A stretch of 18,126 nt of DNA from Methylophaga sp. (GCA_014762585.1 JABURN010000151.1:1-18126), one strand, 5' to 3'. Shown: positions 1 to 8,011, numbered from the stretch's first letter. Notes: generated from the sequence alone by a model not told the origin. Translations and numbers: made by a program.

Positions 1-546
<546 letters not shown>

Positions 547-572
<26 letters not shown>

Positions 573-1701
573 ACAAGGCCTCAGCCTGCGTTCGGATACC
601 TGCAAATACTGCGCGGTAGACGGTGTTTTGATTCATTTTAGCTTTGGACAAAAAGCCGCTGGCAACCAGTGTGTCAAAGGCTTCTCCATCAGCTTCAAAG
701 CAGATAATGCCGCTACCGCCGTTCCAGGTTTTTATGTTGCGCTTACGCAGTAATTCTGAAAAAAGCTGAGCTTGTTCCAGACGCGCCCGCGTTTGTTGGT
801 AAAACCACTCCTCGCCGAGTATTTTCAGATTAAGCCATAAAGGCAGAAACATTTCGGCGCCGTAGGAGCCGGTTACTCGGTCACTGGGCGTGTTATTGAG
901 ATAGTCCGTCTGGAGGCTGTGTCTGGGAGCATGCCTGCTCAGATAAACACTGCAGGGCCGAGGCTGGAACAGGGATTTATGAGGGTCAAAGCCCACACTG
1001 TCCAGCTGAGTCAGTCTCATCAGGGAGTCGCGATGTTCAGGCAGCATCAACAGGGCACCACCCCAGGCGGCATCGACATGAAGCCAGCTTTGATACTTTG
1101 ACGCGATGTCCGAGGCGGGCTGTATCGGATCGACAGCGCCAGCTGCACTGGTTCCTGCAGTCATGATGATAGCGAGCGGGGCCCTTTTGCGACAGGCTGT
1201 TTCCAGCGCAGTAATATCTATCCGGTCATCGACATCGCAGCGGATGAGCACCAGATCAAGACCCAGAATCCGGCAGGCTTTATCGATTGAGTAATGCCGT
1301 GCCTCGCTGGCATAGACTATCTTTCTCCCGCTCGAACTGTAGTCACGGGATTGCCATAAAGCCTGCAGATTATTATCACTGCCGCCATGGCTGAAGTGAG
1401 CGTGGGGTAAGTCAAAGCAGGTTTTGAACCAGTTGAGGGTATCGGATTCAGCCTGTTTGAGCCTGGGGTAAAGTTCAGCCGACAGTAGATTACCCTGATG
1501 TAATACCGCCAGTTGCATGCCCAGCAGACTGTACGGTGCCAGATCCGGGGTCATATGGGCGGCTTTATCATGACGTGAGTAGGACTCAGCCTCTCTCAAC
1601 AAAGCCAGATAATGAGGCTCGGTGCTGATGTTATCAGTATGATGATCGCATAAAGCGGTTAAAAGCGCGTCAGCCTGACTCGCAGCCAGGGGCTGATTCA
1701 T
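547..1701 (-). CDS. Group II PLP-dependent decarboxylase, MfnA-like (tyrosine/aspartate decarboxylase family)
   Basis: This 384-residue protein has the fold-type I, group II decarboxylase signature. SHGGSDNN (104-111) fits the phosphate/PLP loop. His136 in ARHYS fits the ring-stacking histidine. HVDAAWGG (208-215) contains the pyridine-nitrogen Asp210, and DPHKSLFQP contains the Schiff-base Lys242. Archaeal MfnA, of similar length, decarboxylates tyrosine to tyramine for methanofuran, and some relatives act on aspartate to give beta-alanine. Substrate cannot be read from sequence by eye, but last place in a run with MfnD-, MfnF- and MfnE-like genes favours tyrosine. The start codon overlaps the stop of the kinase gene (ATGA), so translation is probably coupled. 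Alternatives are an aspartate, glutamate or diaminobutyrate decarboxylase. The family call is sure and the substrate is inferred. Confidence 0.85.
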
Positions 1702-2279
1702 TGCAGGATCAGGCCTTTATCCGGAAATAAGGCCTGCTGTTGAAAATGAAATAACTGGGTATGAACCGGTTGTCGCTGGTACAAAGCGGTGAAGCCTTTG
1801 TCCAGCACGCCATGTTGAATTAATGCCTGAATGCGACTGGACACGACGGTGGAGCGCTTGATCATAACCAGTTCATCTGCTTCCAGCTGCTGACTGAGCC
1901 ATAAAGCGAGGCTGTCGGAACTGATGTCCCAGCTGTGTGGGATATCCTTCATTTCCAGTAAGGACCGATCCGGAAGCCAGACATGGAGACCCGGTTTAAG
2001 CGAATCTGCCGGTTGCTGGGGATAATAAAAAGCCTGGCTGCCAGGCGCCAGATCAGCGAGCAGCAGACCGAACTGGGCCATTGCCAGCAGGGCCATATGA
2101 TGCGCGGAACTGTCACTGAAACGGTGCAGACGCTGGGCATGGCGAACTTCATCGGCAAATGGCCCGCCACCGGGCACAATCACCACCACTTCGTTTTGAC
2201 TGGCGCTGTCGAGCAGCTCGAGCCACTGTCTCAGTTCCGGTGTGTGAAACAGGCTGCCACCCAGTTTAATAATCCGCAT
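1698..2279 (-). CDS. Amino acid kinase family protein, MfnE-like
   Basis: A short (193 aa) amino-acid-kinase-fold protein. KLGGSL (5-10) is the N-terminal glycine motif, VPGGGPFAD (35-43) the second glycine loop, and WDISSDSLA (117-125) plus VMIKRS (138-143) the C-terminal nucleotide-binding part. Archaeal MfnE, a small member of this family, uses ATP to turn aminomethyl-furan-methyl phosphate into its diphosphate, the activated furan that MfnF joins to glutamyl-tyramine. Similarity of size and motifs, and an MfnF-like gene two positions upstream, support that role here. It lies 2 bp after pabB and overlaps the decarboxylase start by 4 bp. A GAGGGG sequence about 11 nt before the ATG, inside the end of pabB, is a possible ribosome site. 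It is unlikely to be glutamate 5-kinase or aspartokinase, which are longer and carry extra domains. Confidence 0.8.
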   Translation of the reverse strand: MRIIKLGGSLFHTPELRQWLELLDSASQNEVVVIVPGGGPFADEVRHAQRLHRFSDSSAHHMALLAMAQFGLLLADLAPGSQAFYYPQQPADSLKPGLHVWLPDRSLLEMKDIPHSWDISSDSLALWLSQQLEADELVMIKRSTVVSSRIQALIQHGVLDKGFTALYQRQPVHTQLFHFQQQALFPDKGLILQ

Positions 2280-2281
2280 GA

Positions 2282-3670
2282 TCAGCGTAACCCCTCGATC
2301 AGACGTAGCATGGCCGCGGCTTTATCATGCACTTCCTGATACTCAGCCTCGGCCTGAGAATCCTTCACAATACCACCTCCGGCCCAGAAACGCAGCCTCT
2401 CATCGCTGAAGACCAAGGTGCGGATAGTGATATTACTGTCCATATTGCCATCAAAACCGATGTAGCCGATGCTACCGCAATAGACACCGCGGCGGTTGGG
2501 TTCCAGCTCTTCAATGATCTCCATCGCCCGTAGTTTGGGGGCACCGGTGATGGAGCCACCAGGGAAGCAGGCCCTCAGTAAGGTAACAGCAGATTGGTCC
2601 TCAGCCAAAGTGCCGGTGATCGTACTGACAAGGTGATGCACGGTGGCAAAACTTTCCAGCGCAAACGGTTTAGGAACACGAATACTGCCGGCCTTACAGA
2701 CCTTACCCAGATCATTACGCAACAAATCCACAATCATCAGGTTTTCAGCCCGGTCTTTGATGCTACTCTGCAGGTCTTGGGCTAAAGCCTGGTCATTCTC
2801 CGTGTCGGTCAAATCACGTGGACGGGTGCCTTTGATGGGTTTGGTTTCTACCTGACCATGATGGACCTGCAGCAGGCGTTCCGGTGATGAACTCATGACC
2901 GTCACTTCACCGGTAGTGAAATAGGCGGAAAACGGCGCAGCGTTCTGCTGTCTTAAGCGCCGGTAGGCAAACCAGGGATCCCCTTTTGCTGCAACTTCAA
3001 ATCGTTTAGCCAGATTAACCTGATAGCAGTCGCCTTCTGTAATGTAATGCTGGATGCGACTGAAAGCCCGGCTGTAGTCAGTTTTACTCAGATTGCATCG
3101 AAGTTCACCATTTACGCTGAAAGCACTTGGGTCATGATTTGTTTCTTTAGCATTGCTGAATAATGCGACCAGATCAGACCAGTTCTCCCGGGTTTGCGGA
3201 TGCTGAGCGAAGCTGGCCAGCCAGCAGCGTTGCTGCTGATGATCGGTCACCACGGCCCAGTCGTAAATGCCCACGGCCATATCCGGAATCTGCTCGGCGT
3301 CCAATGCCGTTGATGGCAGCGTCTCAATACGCCGGCCAAGATCGTAAGCAAAATAACCGATGGCACCTCCGGCAAACGGTAAATCAGTCGCAGGCTGATG
3401 ATAAAATTTCAGCAGCTCATCAAGCAGGATGAAGGGATCCTCTGTGCTGGTTTCGCTGCCTGCCTCGCTGCTGATCCGGGTTTGCTCGCCACGGCATTCC
3501 AGGGTGATAAAGGGGTCAGCGGCAATGATGTCATATCGGCCGGCCGGTAGTGAGGTATTGGCGCTGTCTAGAAACACCGGCCAGTGACGCTGACGCAGTT
3601 GGCGAAAATAGCGTTCGCTGTCACCGGGATAGGGGAGTTCAACACAAAGCGGTGGGAGTTGCTGGCTCAT
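2282..3670 (-). CDS. pabB: Aminodeoxychorismate synthase component I (PabB)
   Basis: This 462-residue chorismate-using enzyme has an N-terminal anthranilate-synthase-I-like region and a complete chorismate-binding domain from about residue 195. PIKGTRPR (278-285) is decisive: the Lys (280) marks aminodeoxychorismate synthase, while anthranilate synthase TrpE has Ala there (PIAGT). Other motifs are DRAENLMIVDLLRNDLG (306-322), FPGGSITGAPK (369-379) and GGGIVKDS. With a PabA glutaminase it makes 4-amino-4-deoxychorismate, from which PabC gives 4-aminobenzoate, the precursor of both folate and methanopterin. PabA and PabC are not in this window and no glutaminase or lyase domain is fused. The gene starts 9 bp after the MfnF-like gene and no clear Shine-Dalgarno is seen before its ATG, which suggests coupling. 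Its place in a C1-cofactor run suggests supply for H4MPT as well as folate. Confidence 0.95.
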   Translation of the reverse strand: MSQQLPPLCVELPYPGDSERYFRQLRQRHWPVFLDSANTSLPAGRYDIIAADPFITLECRGEQTRISSEAGSETSTEDPFILLDELLKFYHQPATDLPFAGGAIGYFAYDLGRRIETLPSTALDAEQIPDMAVGIYDWAVVTDHQQQRCWLASFAQHPQTRENWSDLVALFSNAKETNHDPSAFSVNGELRCNLSKTDYSRAFSRIQHYITEGDCYQVNLAKRFEVAAKGDPWFAYRRLRQQNAAPFSAYFTTGEVTVMSSSPERLLQVHHGQVETKPIKGTRPRDLTDTENDQALAQDLQSSIKDRAENLMIVDLLRNDLGKVCKAGSIRVPKPFALESFATVHHLVSTITGTLAEDQSAVTLLRACFPGGSITGAPKLRAMEIIEELEPNRRGVYCGSIGYIGFDGNMDSNITIRTLVFSDERLRFWAGGGIVKDSQAEAEYQEVHDKAAAMLRLIEGLR

Positions 3671-3679
3671 GTGTCTATT

Positions 3680-4714
3680 TTACGATAACTGCTGCGCTGC
3701 CAGAAGGGCGAGTGCGGCGGCAGGGGCATGGTCCGCTGCGGCTGGCTGAGACTGACAAAGACTGGCGAAATCGATATAAGGTCGATTTAGCCTTATTGCC
3801 AGCATTTCTGTGATAAAACGACCAACACCGGCGCCAACAAGCGGGCTGTCATCTGCCAGCGGACAGGCTGTCATCACCTGGAGACAAGCCTCGCTGATCC
3901 GTTGTAGCTGTTTTTCGGCAAACCATTGAGCCACCAATTGCCACTGCTGATGACTGGCATCATCAGCATCAGCGGCCAGCATTCTGGCCAGTCGCTGCCG
4001 ACAATGGTCTGATGTCCAAGGCATGCCATCAGCACTGCTGTCCTGGATCATGTCGGCATTGAGTTTTCCCAGCAAGATCCAGATATCCGCACTGCTCGCA
4101 AACCATTCAGCAGCGAGTGACAGCTTTTTGCCATTCAATGGTGCTTCTGTCGCGAGGGATATCAGCGGTGTGCGGATCGCACCGGTGTATACCAGACTGC
4201 CGCTTAACTGACGCTCATGATCAGTCAGGCCCAATGGGCTAAGTTGATGCGATGAAAAAGGTACGATATCGCAAGTGGTACTGCCGATATCAATAAAAAA
4301 ACCATGCGTAGCCTGACTGGCCGTAAAAGCAGCACTTGCCAGCCAGTTCATTGAAGCAACAGCCTGCCAGTTGGTTTTGGCCTGCTCGGGCTCAAGCCAG
4401 CCCTGTTTGCCGGCATAAATATGGCAGCGTTGTGATGCTAGTATCTGGGAAACACAATCAATGATGGCGCTGACACCTTCACGGCGGTGGGCAAAGGCAT
4501 CAACCAGCTCGCCAGTCATGGTGATGGCATGCGTATCACGGGCGCAGTCGAGTTTATTAATGGCCTCTCGCAATGACTGTTGAAGTTCATCAATGCCACG
4601 CCATAGTGCACAGGGAAGTTGGATGACCTGTTCCAATCGGCCCTGACTATCGCAGCGGGCGACTTTGAGATGCGCACCGCCGATATCCCATCCGCAAAAA
4701 CCGGGTTGTTTCAA
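3680..4714 (-). CDS. Hydantoinase/ASKHA-like H4MPT-linked C1 pathway protein, MfnF-like
   Basis: A 344-residue protein of the hydantoinase-A/ASKHA fold, of the family known from phylogenetic profiling to track H4MPT use. GWDIGGAHLK (8-17) is the phosphate-1 loop, FIDIGSTTCDIVP (140-152) the phosphate-2 loop, and SGSLVYTGAIRTP (171-183) a conserved stretch. In methanogens MfnF joins gamma-glutamyl-tyramine to aminomethylfuran-methyl diphosphate. The same reaction is plausible here because MfnD-, MfnE- and MfnA-like genes share the run. The start is TTG at 4714: no ATG or GTG lies between the upstream in-frame stop and this codon, and AGAGGA sits about 6 nt before it, inside the end of the ligase gene. 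The gap to the ligase stop is 1 bp. The family call is firm. The reaction in bacteria is inferred. Confidence 0.85.
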   Translation of the reverse strand: MKQPGFCGWDIGGAHLKVARCDSQGRLEQVIQLPCALWRGIDELQQSLREAINKLDCARDTHAITMTGELVDAFAHRREGVSAIIDCVSQILASQRCHIYAGKQGWLEPEQAKTNWQAVASMNWLASAAFTASQATHGFFIDIGSTTCDIVPFSSHQLSPLGLTDHERQLSGSLVYTGAIRTPLISLATEAPLNGKKLSLAAEWFASSADIWILLGKLNADMIQDSSADGMPWTSDHCRQRLARMLAADADDASHQQWQLVAQWFAEKQLQRISEACLQVMTACPLADDSPLVGAGVGRFITEMLAIRLNRPYIDFASLCQSQPAAADHAPAAALALLAAQQLS

Positions 4715-4715
4715 T

Positions 4716-5675
4716 TTAATCCTCTTTCAGAAATGGCTTCAGGTGTCGTGCCGGATTCGCCTGCTGTCTTAATGCCGGCTCGGCATAGGAAACGGTCAGT
4801 CTCGGGTTGATTTCTATCAACCAGAGCGCATCACTAGTCTGTATCAGATCAATACCGACAAAGCCCCACAGTCCCGGCATCGTAGCATGAATCTGCTGAG
4901 TCAGCCGGCTGACTGCAGCGGGCTCGATAAGATCATCGCGACCGGCTTCGCAGTGGACAAGCTGTAGTTGATGTTCAGACTCATCAATATGCTGTCGGTT
5001 CACTGATAAAACATGGATCTCCTGCGCTGTGACAAACAGGCTCAGGCTCAGCGCCGTGCCTTCGATGAAAGGTTGTATGATGCATGTTTCAAGTTCCGAA
5101 GCCGGCCATGACTTGAGATAGCTGATAGCGGCCTCAGTCGGCAATTTAAAAGTCTGCTCGCAGCCGGCACCATCACGCGGTTTGATAATCCAGTCGTCCT
5201 GCTTGTCAGTGTCGATCGTCGTAATCCACTCAGTTGCTGCAAACGTTTCCGGGCTGAGAAAGGCATTCTCGTGCAGCCATCGGCTACATTTAAGCTTGTC
5301 ACTACAGAGGGCAATAACTGAGGCCGAGCAGCCCAGATGCGCTTTGTTGAGTAAATCCAATTCACTGACCAGTTGTTCCAGCAGTCCATCGGTTTCCGGT
5401 GCTATCATCAAAAACTGATCGTAACGCTGTAGGCTCTGCTGCCAGATATGTCGATACTCCTGCAGGTTATTAACCGGCAACACGGAAATCCTGCCAGTCG
5501 GATCTGCCAGTGCTGGCAAACGACTGTCACGCATCACAAAGATTTGACAGTCCAGTTCGGCCAAATCAGCGCAAAGGGCCTTGAGCATGACGTCACCCTC
5601 CCGCAGCAGTGACGGTGAAATTGCCTCCCCGGCCAGCGCCCCGCTGGTAAGATGTTCGTAGATAAATAGCGTCAT
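4716..5675 (-). CDS. ATP-grasp ligase, MfnD-like (tyramine--glutamate ligase family)
   Basis: A 319-residue ATP-grasp enzyme. SDKLKC (125-130) begins the central domain, WIIKPRDGAGC (162-172) holds the ATP-binding lysine and glycine loop, QPFIEGTALS (201-210) is the QPF/EG adenine segment, and WLIEINPRLTVSY (285-297) carries the Mg-binding Glu288 and Asn290. Archaeal MfnD attaches glutamate to the amine of tyramine during methanofuran synthesis. The short N-terminal FIYEHLTSG and this motif set fit that family better than RimK or D-Ala-D-Ala ligase. It is the first gene of the five-gene minus-strand run, its ATG facing the divergent HisA-like gene across 65 bp. The sequence before the ATG has only a weak ribosome site. 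In Methylobacterium the cofactor is reported to hold tyrosine and a long glutamate chain, so the amine substrate here is uncertain. Confidence 0.82.
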   Translation of the reverse strand: MTLFIYEHLTSGALAGEAISPSLLREGDVMLKALCADLAELDCQIFVMRDSRLPALADPTGRISVLPVNNLQEYRHIWQQSLQRYDQFLMIAPETDGLLEQLVSELDLLNKAHLGCSASVIALCSDKLKCSRWLHENAFLSPETFAATEWITTIDTDKQDDWIIKPRDGAGCEQTFKLPTEAAISYLKSWPASELETCIIQPFIEGTALSLSLFVTAQEIHVLSVNRQHIDESEHQLQLVHCEAGRDDLIEPAAVSRLTQQIHATMPGLWGFVGIDLIQTSDALWLIEINPRLTVSYAEPALRQQANPARHLKPFLKED

Positions 5676-5697
5676 GTCAGCTGTTTAATACTCATGC

Positions 5698-5727
5698 TTT
5701 ATATGTCCTGGTCAGTTTCAGTGACAC
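5698..5727 (-). promoter_or_regulatory. Candidate promoter of the mfnD-like/pabB run in the divergent intergenic region
   Basis: On the minus strand GTGTCA (-35, positions 5722-5727) and TATAAA (-10, positions 5698-5703) are separated by 18 bp. They lie in the 65-bp gap between the divergent MfnD-like and HisA-like genes, about 22 nt before the MfnD-like ATG. The -35 matches the sigma-70 consensus at four of six places. A GACACAGACACA direct repeat (5723-5734) overlaps the -35 side and could serve either gene. No equally good promoter was found for the plus-strand gene. Confidence 0.35.
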
Positions 5728-5740
5728 AGACACAATTAGA

Positions 5741-6451
5741 ATGGAATTTATGCTGCAGATTATACCGGTCATCGATATTCGCGGCGGGATCGTGGTCCAC
5801 GCCCGTGGCGGTAATCGCCAACTTTACCCGGCTTTGGAGTCAGTTCTAACAGCTTCTGTTGAGCCGGCTGAGGTGATTGCAGATTTATTGGCCTTGCTGC
5901 CATTTGAACGTTTTTATATCGCCGATCTGGATGCGATTGAGCAGGGTACTGAGCAAACAGCACTGTACCGGTCTTTAAGCCGACAGTTCCCGCAGACGGA
6001 ATTCTGGATCGACAGCGGCTTCAGAGGTGATGAAGAACTGAAAGCTGATAACAAGAGTGATAATTTGAGATGGGTGGCGGGTAGCGAAACTTTGATTGAT
6101 ACAGCTATGTTGATGCAACCAGAACTAGCGTCAAGACTGATTTTGTCCCTGGATAAGAAAAATAACACGCAGTTGGGACAGGCGGAATTATTCTCGGAGT
6201 CCCAGCTGTGGACAAACGCTGTGATCCTGATGAATCTGGATCGGGTAGGGGCAAATCGCGGACCAGATCTTGCGTGGTTACAAACTCAGCTTTCTGTCAC
6301 CCGGAAGGTGAAATGGTATCTTGCAGGGGGTATTCGCGACGAAGCGGATTTGATGGCAGCTGAACAAAACGGTGCCACAGGGGTACTGATAGCCAGTGCT
6401 TTACACACCGGTGCCATCAGCGTACAGACACTGAAGCGTCTGATGCAGTAA
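5741..6451 (+). CDS. HisA/HisF-like TIM-barrel protein of the H4MPT gene set, function unassigned
   Basis: A 236-residue (beta/alpha)8 protein related to HisA. IIPVIDIRGG (7-16) contains Asp12, equivalent to the first catalytic Asp of HisA. YIADLDAI (59-66), GSET (114-117), AGGIRD (195-200) and GVLIASALH (214-222) are the expected strand and phosphate-loop motifs. Where HisA has a second catalytic Asp before a Gly, this protein reads NLDRVGAN (165-172) with Val169 at that place in a by-eye alignment, so it is probably not the histidine-pathway isomerase. HisA-like paralogues accompany H4MPT genes in methylotrophs and have been linked to cofactor synthesis without a settled reaction. Two starts are possible: ATG 5741 and ATG 5750. 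The second, giving MLQIIPVID, fits the usual HisA N-terminus better. It is the only complete plus-strand gene here. Confidence 0.75.
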   Translation: MEFMLQIIPVIDIRGGIVVHARGGNRQLYPALESVLTASVEPAEVIADLLALLPFERFYIADLDAIEQGTEQTALYRSLSRQFPQTEFWIDSGFRGDEELKADNKSDNLRWVAGSETLIDTAMLMQPELASRLILSLDKKNNTQLGQAELFSESQLWTNAVILMNLDRVGANRGPDLAWLQTQLSVTRKVKWYLAGGIRDEADLMAAEQNGATGVLIASALHTGAISVQTLKRLMQ

Positions 6452-6458
6452 AAGTGAA

Positions 6459-6482
6459 ACCGCCCTTCCTGAGAAGGGCGGT
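6459..6482 (-). terminator. Intrinsic terminator between convergent HisA-like gene and fae
   Basis: A perfect 10-bp stem, ACCGCCCTTC and GAAGGGCGGT, closes a CTGA tetraloop. On the minus strand it is followed by TTTCACTTTTAC, a T-rich tail, and it lies 16 bp after the fae stop, so it best serves fae. On the plus strand it follows the HisA-like stop by 7 bp with an A/C-rich tail, so it may also stop transcription in that direction, less efficiently. Confidence 0.85.
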
Positions 6483-6498
6483 CATCACAAATCAGAAA

Positions 6499-7059
6499 TT
6501 ACTTAGCACCGAATGGGTGTTCAGTTGATCTGTATTGTGCAACAACGTCAGCCGCTTTCGGCTCACGAGCAACCGCACGTTTGATCGCTTCTTTAGTTGC
6601 GCGGTAGTTCCAATCCTGGATTTTCTCGTCGCTGTCAGCAGTTGGAGAAATGAATACACCAACGCAGATAAAGACATCATCAGCTTCACCGGCAGGGATG
6701 GTGCCATCTTCAACGCATTCTGCAACCGCCATTGAAACACCACGTTGAGCAGGACCGAACATTTGAACGGCTTGTTTCATGTTCTTGATGGTGACTTTGT
6801 TAAACATGACGGTAGCAGGTTTAACCATCAGATTAGGTGTGACTACAGCCAACAGACCGTTAACACCTTGTTTTTGGTCAGTCAGAGTGCGGCAGAAAGC
6901 GTCTTCTGCAGCTGAGCCACGTGGGCCCATGATCAGGTCGATGTGTGAGACGTTGTCCAGGTCACCGTCTTCGATGACCAGAGATTCACCTACGAGTACG
7001 CGATCGATAACTGGCATGTTATATTTTCCTGTTCCAAAAAAATTGTCAAAAAGGCTCAT
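6499..7059 (-). CDS. fae: Formaldehyde-activating enzyme (Fae)
   Basis: Fae condenses formaldehyde with tetrahydromethanopterin to methylene-H4MPT in the cytoplasm. The 186 residues carry the family landmarks: VGESLV (23-28), HIDLIMGPRG (39-48) with the conserved catalytic-region His39, FNKVTIKN, QAVQMFGPAQ, GVFISP and the C-terminal EHPFGAK. Known Fae proteins are about 170 aa and begin near MPVIDRVLVGE, so the internal ATG at 7017 (172 aa, AGGA about 9 nt before it) fits the family. The upstream ATG at 7059 has a much stronger site, AAGGAGGG, about 6 nt away, so 7059 is kept and both starts are noted. The loop before HIDL is a few residues longer than in the Methylobacterium protein as I recall it. 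It is last in the run mch, RimK-like, CitG-like, fae and is followed by a terminator. Confidence 0.95.
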   Translation of the reverse strand: MSLFDNFFGTGKYNMPVIDRVLVGESLVIEDGDLDNVSHIDLIMGPRGSAAEDAFCRTLTDQKQGVNGLLAVVTPNLMVKPATVMFNKVTIKNMKQAVQMFGPAQRGVSMAVAECVEDGTIPAGEADDVFICVGVFISPTADSDEKIQDWNYRATKEAIKRAVAREPKAADVVAQYRSTEHPFGAK

Positions 7060-7145
7060 TTTTTTCCCTCCTTGCTGGCAAGGAAGGGTTTATACGTAAT
7101 AAAGGAACGTATCACCTGCTCAGTGCCGTCCGCTGGATGCATCAT
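7056..7145 (-). CDS. Candidate short leader/bridging ORF between the CitG-like gene and fae
   Basis: A 29-codon ORF (ATG ATG CAT ... AAA AAA TGA) fills the whole gap. Its first ATG overlaps the CitG-like stop as ATGA (a second in-frame ATG at 7142 overlaps it as TGATG) and its TGA overlaps the fae ATG as ATGA. The predicted peptide begins MMHPADGTEQ and ends FLASKEGKK. It has no hydrophobic segment and no recognised domain. No Shine-Dalgarno precedes it, so translation would depend on ribosomes finishing the CitG-like gene. Ribosomes crossing it would open the hairpin at 7066-7088 that covers the fae ribosome site. This may be a coupling device rather than a functional peptide, or a chance ORF. 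Confidence 0.3.
   Translation of the reverse strand: MMHPADGTEQVIRSFITYKPFLASKEGKK
7066..7088 (-). promoter_or_regulatory. Hairpin that can sequester the fae Shine-Dalgarno
   Basis: On the minus strand CCCTTCCTTGC and GCAAGGAGGG pair with one bulged base, giving a stem of up to 10 pairs around a CA centre (in practice about 9 pairs with a CCAG loop). The 3' arm contains AAGGAGGG, the ribosome site of the fae start at 7059. A transcript read through from upstream could form it. A transcript starting near 7082 would lack most of the 5' arm and leave the site largely open. Confidence 0.5.
7089..7115 (-). promoter_or_regulatory. Candidate fae promoter with overlapping inverted repeat
   Basis: On the minus strand TATAAA (7089-7094) is a possible -10, with GTGATA (7110-7115) a poor -35 at 15-bp spacing. 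A perfect dyad, ATACGT-N9-ACGTAT (7092-7112), overlaps the -10 and covers the spacer, as a repressor or activator site might. The 12 bases ATTACGTATAAA match ATCACGTATAAT at the mch -10 in 10 of 12 places. Placement is by eye only, and the weak -35 would fit an activator-dependent promoter or a chance match. Confidence 0.35.
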
Positions 7146-8011
7146 GGTACTGAAATTCGGTCAGCAGAAAGCCGGCGCTGAAATGCATGTAGCAACAGCG
7201 TGGTCGCGACAAGGTCTGCGGTAGTTCCCGGATTAATGGCATTCTGCTTTAATTCTTTATCCCAAGCAGTGAGCTGATCTAAATAAGCATTTAACGTACT
7301 GTTTTTATTCATTTCAAAAACAAGTTGTTTTGCCTTTTCTGTCACTGCGATTGCCTGTTCCCTGGATTGCTTGCGACAAATCAAGCTGTCGGGAACCTCT
7401 GATAAGAGCTTAAGATACGCGAAAGCCGCTGCCCATTCAACACTTTCCCCAGAATTCAACGCGCTTGTCAATCCCGGCAATCCAATTTGCCATAATGTGT
7501 TGAAATTACTTACATATTGAAGGGCTATCTGATCGCGTTCGGCCGCCATTTGCATTGCCTCTAGCAGGGTCACGGTCGGTTCTCCGCTAATATCCTGTTC
7601 CTGATGCTCTCCCAGGCCACCGGCCTCAGCCATTCGGATAGCCTGATAAGTCAGCCTGGCATCCTCAACAGTCAGATTCTGTAGAACGTTTTTGAGGCTG
7701 TCAGCCAGATCAGCAAATGACTCACAATCTTCAGCTGCGCAGCACAAGGGCGCGAACAGCAGAACGATGCCGAGGTTGGTATTGCAGTCAACGACCTGCC
7801 GGGTGGCCCCTATTGCGCCCAGAATCCGCTCACCTACTGTCAGACCGGGTCGGGCCATCACCGGCGCGATAGCGCGGGCACTGCGGATGAAATCGTCGAC
7901 GGCCATATTGTGGCCATCACTGAAGCAATTCACATTGCCGGGCTTGGGGGCGCGGACCTCCTGTTTACAGGCCCAGAATACGGATTCAGCTATCTGCTGC
8001 TCAGACAGCAT
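7142..8011 (-). CDS. CitG-like protein of the H4MPT gene set (triphosphoribosyl-dephospho-CoA synthase family)
   Basis: A 289-residue, mostly helical protein of the CitG/MdcB family. Visible motifs are APKPGNVN (21-28), NTNLGI (77-82), AEAGGLGE (128-135), DSLICRK (208-214) and NPGTTADLVA (260-269). CitG itself moves a triphosphoribosyl group from ATP to dephospho-CoA to build the citrate lyase prosthetic group. No citrate or malonate decarboxylase genes are present here, and homologues (called orf5 in Methylobacterium) travel with mch and fae and are needed for H4MPT-linked growth. A ribosyl-transfer step in cofactor synthesis is a reasonable guess but not shown. The start overlaps the RimK-like gene by 11 bp. 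The stop overlaps the ATG of the short ORF before fae. The family assignment is good and the reaction is unknown. Confidence 0.82.
   Translation of the reverse strand: MLSEQQIAESVFWACKQEVRAPKPGNVNCFSDGHNMAVDDFIRSARAIAPVMARPGLTVGERILGAIGATRQVVDCNTNLGIVLLFAPLCCAAEDCESFADLADSLKNVLQNLTVEDARLTYQAIRMAEAGGLGEHQEQDISGEPTVTLLEAMQMAAERDQIALQYVSNFNTLWQIGLPGLTSALNSGESVEWAAAFAYLKLLSEVPDSLICRKQSREQAIAVTEKAKQLVFEMNKNSTLNAYLDQLTAWDKELKQNAINPGTTADLVATTLLLHAFQRRLSADRISVP

Noticed and set aside
2282..3670. Anthranilate synthase component I (TrpE)
   Set aside because: The diagnostic motif reads PIKGT, with the Lys of PabB, not the PIAGT of TrpE.
5741..6451. Histidine-pathway HisA isomerase
   Set aside because: The second catalytic Asp seems replaced by Val and no other his genes are nearby; the H4MPT context fits a paralogue better.
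7060..7141. Riboswitch before fae
   Set aside because: Only a simple hairpin and dyad are visible; no multi-helix conserved aptamer pattern was recognised.
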